This document shows positions 16,555 to 22,500 of a stretch of DNA of 22,500 nucleotides, piece after piece. Positions within the stretch are counted from its first letter, which is position 1. Every line of letters begins with the position of its first letter. Location of the stretch: positions 75,001-97,500 of the forward strand of contig NW_026728913.1 of the NCBI RefSeq assembly GCF_030272615.1. The letters run 5' to 3'. Under the pieces are notes generated by a model. It was not told the origin of the DNA. It saw only the letters and a program-made list of their open reading frames with translations, and did no database searches. This DNA is from Cryptomeria japonica (lineage: Eukaryota > Streptophyta > Pinopsida > Cupressales > Cupressaceae). The translations under genes and the position numbers were made by a program.

Positions 16555-18590
16555 AAACCGGGCTCCGACTTCGTGCACGCCGCACCTTGGAGCACACTTC
16601 GGAGCGCTCCTTGGTGCGCACCATGGTGCCCACCAGGCCGCGCAACCCAGCCAAGGTGTGCGCACCAAGGTGCACGCGAGGTGCGCACCCGGGGCAAACC
16701 GGGGTCCGACTTCGTGCACGCCGCACCTTGGAGCACACATCGGGGCGCTCCCGGGTTCGCACCGGCGTTGCGCACCGTGGTGGGCACCTCGGAGCACACC
16801 AAGGTGGGCAGCGAGGTGCGCACCTTTGATGCGATGCCTTCACTAATTTCCATAAAAGGCAAAAAAAAAACGAGATTTTAAAATTTCCGTTTTGAAAGAT
16901 AGTGAGAAAAAGGGAATGCTGGTGCCATCTTGAGCCCGCCCTGGTGCGCAGCCCAGCCAAGGTTTGCGCACCAAGGTGCCCACCCTGGCGAAGGTGCGCG
17001 CCCGGGCAATTAACCCAACTTCCAACTTCGCGCGCGCCAGGGTGGGAGCGCACCCAACAACCGGGCCTGGGAAGAGCCAATGCGAGAAACCCCACCAAAC
17101 TCTCTGACAAAAAAAGAGGGGGCGCTCCAGTAACCCCGCTTCGGAGCGCACCCTGGGCAAACCCAGCCAAGGTGCCCACCCCGGCCAAGGTGCAGGCGAG
17201 GTGCGCACCCGGGGCAAACCGGGCTCCGACAACGTGCACGCCGCACCTTGGAGCACACTTCGTAGCGCTCCCGGGTGCGCACCTCAGAGCACACCAAGGT
17301 GGGCAGCGAGGTGCGCACCTTTGATGCGCTGCCTTCACTAATTTCCAGAAAAGGCAAAAAAAAAAGGAGATTTTAAAATTTCCGTTTTGAAAGATAGTGA
17401 AAAAAACGGAACGCGCGTGCCATCTTGAGCCCGCCCTGGTGCGCAGCCCAGGTAAGGTGCCACCCTGGCAAAGGTGCGCACCCGGGCAATTAACCCTACT
17501 TCCGACTTCGTGCGCGCCAGGGTGGCAACCGGGCCTCGGAAGAGCCAATGCGAGAAACCCCACCAAACGCTCCGACAAAAAAAGAGGCGGCGCTCCAATA
17601 ACCCCGCTTCGGAGCGCAGCCGGGGCAAACCAAGCCAAGGTGCCCACCCCGACGAAGGTGCACGCGAGGTGCGCACCCGGGGCAAACCGGGCTCCGACAA
17701 CGTGCACGCAGCACCTTGGAGCACACTTCGAAGCACTCCCGGGTGCCCACCGGCGTTGCGCACCGTGGTGGGCAGCGAGGTGCGCACCTTTGATGCGCTG
17801 CCTTCACTAATTTCCAGAAAAAGGCAAAAAAAAATGAGATTTTAAAATTTCCGTTTTGAAAGATAGTGAAAAAAAAGGAACGCGGGTGCCATCTTGAGCC
17901 CGCCCTGGTGCGCAGCCCAGGCAAGGCATGCGCACCAAGGTGCCCACCCGAGGTGCACACCCGGGGCAAACCGGGCTCCGACTTCGTGCAGGCCGCACCT
18001 TGGAGCACACTTCGGAGCGCTCCTTGGTGCGCACCATGGTGCCCACCAGGGCGCACCCGAGGCAAACCGGGCTCCGACTTCGTGCACGCCGCACCTTGGA
18101 GCACACATCGGAGCGCTCCCAGGTTCGCACCAGCGTTGCGCACCTTTGATGCGCTGCCTTCACTAATTTCCAGAAAAGGCAAAAAAAAACGATATTTTAA
18201 AATTTCCGTTCTGAAAGATAGTGAAAAAAACGGAACGCGGGTGCCATCTTGAGCCCTTCCTGATGCGCAGCCCAGGCAAGTTGTGCGCACCAAGGTGCCC
18301 ACCCTGGCGGAGGTGCGCGCCCGGGGCAAACCGGGCTCCGACTTCGTGCACTGCATGGTGCCCACCAAGGCGCGCAACCCAGCCAAGGTGCCCACCGCAG
18401 CGAAGGTGCACGCGAGGTGCGCACCCGAGGTGCACACCCGGGGCAAACCGGGCTCCGACTTCGTGCACGCCGCACCTTGGAGCACACTTCAGAGCGCTCC
18501 TTGGTACGCACCAGGGCGCGCAACCCAGCCAAGGTGCTCACCCCGGCGAAGGTGCACGCGAGGTGCGCACCCGGGGCAAACCGGGCTCGG
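16555..18590. repeat. 2,365-bp internal duplication, right copy
   Basis: Near-identical to the left copy. One base is missing near 17459 (offset becomes 2,364) and 278 bp are missing at about 18053 (offset becomes 2,086), a deletion with ends in similar GGGCGC and GTGCGCACCC sequence. A segment equivalent to 14.45-14.5 kb also appears a third time near 22.33 kb through the long repeat. Confidence 0.85.
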
Positions 18591-20070
18591 ACTTCGTGCA
18601 CGCCGCACCTTGGAGCACACATCGGAGCGCTCCCGGGTTCGCACCAGCATTGCGCACCTTTGATGCGCTGCCTTCACTAATTTCCAGAAAAGGCAAAAAA
18701 AAGAAAAAAATGAGATTTTAAAATTTCCGTTTTGAAAGATAGTGAAAAAAACGGAACGCGGGTGCCATCTTGAGCCCGCCCTGGTGTGCAGCCCAGGCAA
18801 GTTGTGCGCACCAAGGCACCCACCCTGGCCAAGGTGGGTCACGGGGTGGGTCCTAGGGTGGGTAACGGGGTGGGTACTAAGGTGCGTGCCAAGGTGGGTC
18901 ATAGGGTGGGTGCCAAGGTGGGCACCAGGGTGGGTGTGCACCAACCCTAGCCAGGGTAGGTCACGGGGTGGTTGTCGGGGTGGGCGTCAAGGAGCCAAGG
19001 TGGGTGGCAAGTAGCCAAGTTGCGTGCCAAGGTGGGTGTCGGGGTGGGTGCCAAGGATCCAAGGTGGGTGCCAAGGAACCAAGGTGGGTGTCTGGGTGGG
19101 TGCCGAGGTGGGAGCCAGGGTGGGTCCCAAGGTGAGTGCAAAGGTGGGTGCCAGGGTCAAGGTGAGTGCCAATGTGGGTTCCAAGGTGCCAGGGTCAGGG
19201 TGAGTGCCAATGTGGGTTCAAAGGTGCTAAGTTGGGTGCGAGGTTGGGTGCGAGGGTGGGTGGGTGCCAAGGTGTGCTAGGTGGAAGCCCGGGTGGGTCG
19301 GCATCCCATGGGTGTCGAGTTGGGTGCCTGATGGGTGCTTCTTGTCAAGTTTTAGTCGTCGGGACTCATTTCGAGCCTTAGAGGTCGTTTCTTGTCCGGT
19401 TGCCCTGTCTTCGACCTGGGAACCCAATTTTGGTCCTCGGGTCCCATTTTTTTTTGTCTCGCATCCCACTTTTGGCCTGTGGCCTTTTCGGGGTCGATTC
19501 TCGTTTTGGGCATCAGAGCATGTTTCTTCTCCTAAAACCCAATATTTGTTTATTAAGTCTCGGAACACATTTTTGTTCTCGTGGACCCATCATGGGTCTT
19601 GGAACGCATTTGTGGTCCTTGGGTCCCATTTTGCATCCCGAAACTTGTGTTTTGGTGCTTGATCCCTATTTTGGGTGCCCACCTTGCACCAAGTGCGCAC
19701 CCGGGGCAAACCGAGCGCCTTGGTGCACCGGGGCAAGATCGAGCGTGCACCCGAGGCGCCCCGAACATGCACCAAGGTGCACTCGGCCCACATGTGAGCG
19801 CAGGTCGTTGCGCCCGAGGTGGTGTGTGGGCACCGCGTTGCAGACGGGACACTGCACGCACACGACGCCCCCTACAGGTGCACGCACGTAGGCCGGGCCG
19901 GGTGCACACCCGACGCCCTAGCAAGGTGCGCGCACCCGGGCAGGGCTCACACTTGGCGAACGGGGCGCACTTCGCGAGGGAGGGTGTGCACCTCGACAGG
20001 GGTGGGTGGCCGGGGTGGATTCGCACGTGGGTCGCGGTTTGCTAAGTACACACTGCGACAAGCTCATAAC

Positions 20071-20189
20071 GGGTGCGATCATACCAGCGTTAGTGCACCG
20101 GATCCCATCAGAACTCCGCAGTTAAGCGCGCTTGGGCCGGAGTAGTACTGGGATGGGTGACCTCCCGGGAAGTCCCGGTGTTGCACCCT
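20071..20189 (+). rRNA. 5S ribosomal RNA, copy 2
   Basis: Same structural RNA as copy 1, 7,936 bp downstream and in the same orientation. Starts GGGTGCGATCATACCAGCG and ends GTTGCACCC. Box A, intermediate element and box C are identical to those of copy 1. Residue 19 is G (20089), which pairs with C59 in helix II; flowering-plant 5S normally has the A19-U59 pair instead, so this is the consistent partner change. It is followed by six T (20189-20194). The upstream 60 bases are identical to copy 1, so any upstream signals are shared. This copy looks like the standard version of the gene, and copy 1 the variant. Confidence 0.97.
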
Positions 20190-20194
20190 TTTTT
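20189..20194 (+). terminator. RNA polymerase III T-run terminator, 5S copy 2
   Basis: Six T directly after the gene, followed after AG by a second T stretch, as in copy 1. Confidence 0.9.
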
Positions 20195-20611
20195 AGTTTT
20201 TCGCCGGGCATCGCAATGCTATTTGAATAAACCTTTTGCCCGTTTGCGTTCTCGTCGGGGCCGGGCCGGGCCGGGGTGCGCTGCCCGCACTACCGCGCGC
20301 GCGGGGGCGACACCGAGCGCGCACCCGAGGCGCCCCGAGCACACAGGCCACGGTGCAACCCGGGCGTTGTGCGCGCACCCCGGTGCGCCCGAGGTGCTGC
20401 GCGCGCACCCAGGTGAAATCGGTGTGCACCTCGGCCAGTGCGCGCTCGGTCGAGTCGCGCACGTTGGCCAAGGTGCACGGTGATGTTTCTTACTCTAAGG
20501 TTCCGCACCAGACGCCCGGGACAGGTGAGCGAAGCTGGGCGGGGCCGGGTGCGCGGCCGGGGCAGGTGCACGCAGCTGGAGAGAGCTTTGGAGCACACTT
20601 CGGAGCGCACC

Positions 20612-22500
20612 AATGATGCGCTCCATTCAAAAGTTTCCTGAAAAGGCAAAAAAAGTTGAGATTATAGAATTTCCCACTTGAGAGATTGTAAAAAAAAAAA
20701 ATTTAAAATGAAGGAAACGCGGGTGCCAAGGTGTGCGCAGCCCAGCCAAGGTGTGCGCACCAAGGCGCCCACCCTGGCGAAGGTGCACGCAAGGTGCGCA
20801 CCCGAGGCAAACCGGACAATTAACCCAACTTTCGACTTCGCGCGCACCTTGGAGCGCACTTCGGAGCGCTCCTTGGTGCGCACCAATCTTGGGCACCTCG
20901 GAGTGCACCATGGCGCCCACCAAGGTGCGCACCCGGGGCAAACCGAGCTCCGACTTCGTGCGCACCTTGGAGCGCACGAAAGGTGCGCACCATGGCGCCC
21001 ACCAAGGTGCGCAGCCCAGCCAAGGCGTGCGCATCAAGGTGCGCACCCTGGCGAAGGTGCGCACCCGGGGCAAACCGAGCTCCGACTTCGTGCGCACCTT
21101 GGAGCGCACAAAAGGTGCGCAACCCAGCCAAGGTGTGCGCACCCCGGTCAAACCGAGCTCCGAATCGTGCGCACCAGAGGTGCACGCCATCGTGCGCACC
21201 TTGGAGCACACTTCGGAGCCCTCCTTGGTGCGCGCCGATGTTGCGCACCTCGGAGCGCACCCGGGGAAAACAATGCAATTAACCCGACTTTCGACTTCGT
21301 GGGCACCTCGGAGCGCTCTCGGGTTCGCACCTCGGAGCACACCGAGGTGCGCACCTTTGATGCGCTGCCTTCACCAATTTCCAGAAAAGGCAAGAAAACA
21401 TTGAGAAGGTGTGCGCACCGAGGTGCCCACCCTGGCGAAGGTGCACGCGAGGTGCGCACCCGGGGCAAACCGGGCTCCGACTTCGTGCACGCCGCACCTT
21501 GGAGCACACTTCGGAGCGCTCCTTGGTGCGCACCAGGGCGCGCAACCCAGCCGAGGTGCCCACCCCGGCGAAGGTGCACGCGAGGTGCGCACCCGGGGCA
21601 AACCGGGCTCCGACTTCGTGCACGCCATGGTGCCCACCGCGGCGAAGGTGCACGCGAGGTGCGCACCCGGGGCAAACCGGGCTCCGACTTCGTGCACGCC
21701 GCACCTTGGAGCACACTTCGGAGCGCTCCTTGGTGCGCACCATGGTGCCCACCAGGGCGCGCAACCCCGCCGAAGGTGCACGCGAGGTGCGCACCCGGGG
21801 CAAACCGGGCTCCGACTTCGTGCACGCCGCACCTTGGAGCACACTTCGGAGCGCTCCTTGGTGCGCACCATGGTGCCCACCAGGGCGCGCAACCCCGCCG
21901 AAGGTGCACGCGAGGTGCGCACCCGGGGCAAACCGGGCTCCGACTTCGTGCACGCCGCACCTTGGAGCACACTTCGGAGCGCTCCTTGGTGCGCACCAGG
22001 GCGCGCAACCCAGCCGAGGTGCCCACCCCGGCGAAGGTGCGTACCCGGGGCAAACCGGGCTCCGACTTCGTGCACGCCGCACCTTGGAGCACACTTCGGA
22101 GCGCTCCTTGGTGCGCACCATGGTGCCCACCAGGCCGCGCAACCCAGCCAAGGTGTGCGCACCAAGGTGCACGCGAGGTGCGCACCCGGGGCAAACCGGG
22201 GTCCGACTTCGTGCACGCCGCACCTTGGAGCACACATCGGGGCGCTCCCGGGTTCGCACCGGCGTTGCGCACCGTGGTGGGCACCTCGGAGCACACCAAG
22301 GTGGGCAGCGAGGTGCGCACCTTTGATGCGATGCCTTCACTAATTTCCATAAAAGGCAAAAAAAAAACGAGATTTTAAAATTTCCGTTTTGAAAGATAGT
22401 GAGAAAAAGGGAATGCTGGTGCCATCTTGAGCCCGCCCTGGTGCGCAGCCCAGCCAAGGTGTGCGCACCAAGGTGCCCACCCTGGCGAAGGTGCGCGCCC
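20612..22500. repeat. GTGCGCAC repeat field with A-rich islands, second long unit
   Basis: Repeats the organisation of the field starting at 12676. A-rich islands lie near 20612, 21353 (short) and 22319. The sequence runs off the window inside a standard GCGCACCAAGGTGCCCACC unit. Confidence 0.9.

Larger units (their letters stand above)
10881..18816. repeat. 7,936-bp long tandem unit with 5S gene, copy 1
   Basis: The sequence from 10881 recurs from 18817 with a constant offset of 7,936 bp through the minisatellite end, the T-rich block, the 5S gene and the GC-rich repeats to at least about 13.9 kb. Differences are rare single bases (for example in the 5S gene and near 11937, 12056 and 12269). 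Each unit contains one 5S gene, and the length of the unit is unusually great for a 5S repeat. Confidence 0.95.
12676..18816. repeat. GTGCGCAC repeat field with A-rich islands
   Basis: GC-rich subunits of about 128-133 bp (with half units of 63-74 bp) carry GGTGCGCACCCGGGGCAAAC, GGGCTCCGACTTCGTGCACG, CACCTTGGAGCACACTTCGG and GCTCCTTGGTGCGCACCA. Groups of them are separated by A-rich islands of about 60-115 bp that start with CACCTTTGATGCGCTGCC and contain AAAAGGCAAAAAAA and GATTTTAAAATTTCCG then GAAAGATAGTGAAAAA. Islands lie near 12676, 13417 (short), 14457, 14950, 15424, 16048, 16822, 17315, 17787, 18145 and 18655. All frames on both strands are open for long distances because the units lack stop codons; no coding is inferred. 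Confidence 0.93.
18817..22500. repeat. 7,936-bp long tandem unit, copy 2 (cut by window end)
   Basis: Begins exactly where the 10881 sequence resumes: left of 18817 is the ordinary GCGCACCAAGG unit sequence, right of it CACCCACCCTGGCCAAGG of the minisatellite. It repeats all of copy 1 in order. By 22359 the offset has fallen from 7,936 to 7,862, so 74 bp present in copy 1 (one half unit near 14.0-14.2 kb) are absent here. Confidence 0.95.

Noticed and set aside
12135-20189. 5S sequences as part of Cassandra-type retrotransposons
   Set aside because: Both genes are full length with intact control regions and T-run stops. I see no long terminal repeats, primer-binding site or polypurine tract around them.

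Overview
The window is non-coding repetitive DNA from a land plant. It holds two complete plus-strand 5S rRNA genes (12135-12253 and 20071-20189) set in nested tandem repeats. I see no protein gene. The 5S sequence is unmistakably plant; several positions (G/A19, C59, the ...GCGCGCTTGGGCCGG... stretch) look less like flowering plants and more like gymnosperms, ferns or bryophytes. My working interpretation is part of a very long 35S-5S linked ribosomal intergenic spacer, most easily a gymnosperm. No 18S, 5.8S or 26S sequence is in view, so the linkage is inferred.

Layout from left to right. 1-235: no recognised feature. 236-961: degenerate copies and short derivatives of the following satellite. 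962-4882: 21 units of a 188-bp tandem repeat. 4906-6292: three diverged units of about 440-490 bp, each with one TTATATAGGGG-type element (minus strand) and a long inverted repeat beside it. 6293-6660: short repeats of TCATCGGACCCAAATTCCG. 6661-7785: units of 311 bp, each with the same element. 7786-8436: a 52-bp satellite interrupting one such unit. 8437-9480: units of mostly 157 bp, again with the element. 9481-9675: a short palindromic GTGYGCAC array. 9676-11345: a G-rich GGTGGGTGC minisatellite. 11346-12134: T-rich then GC-rich 5S upstream region. 12135-12253: 5S gene. 12254-18816: GC-rich repeats studded with GTGCGCAC and broken by A-rich islands. From 18817 the block that begins at 10881 starts again with a period of 7,936 bp, giving the second 5S gene.

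The 13 TATATAGGGG elements on the minus strand match the initiation motif of plant RNA polymerase I promoters (TATATA(A/G)GGGG). If that reading is right, 35S transcription runs leftward: 26S would lie beyond the right edge, the 5S genes are in opposite orientation between 26S and the promoters, 13 gene/spacer promoters lie at 5.2-9.5 kb, and the 188-bp array lies downstream, in or near the external transcribed spacer. The predicted start site of every copy is followed at a fixed 33-35 nt by an inverted repeat able to form a hairpin, which is the most striking unexplained structure here.
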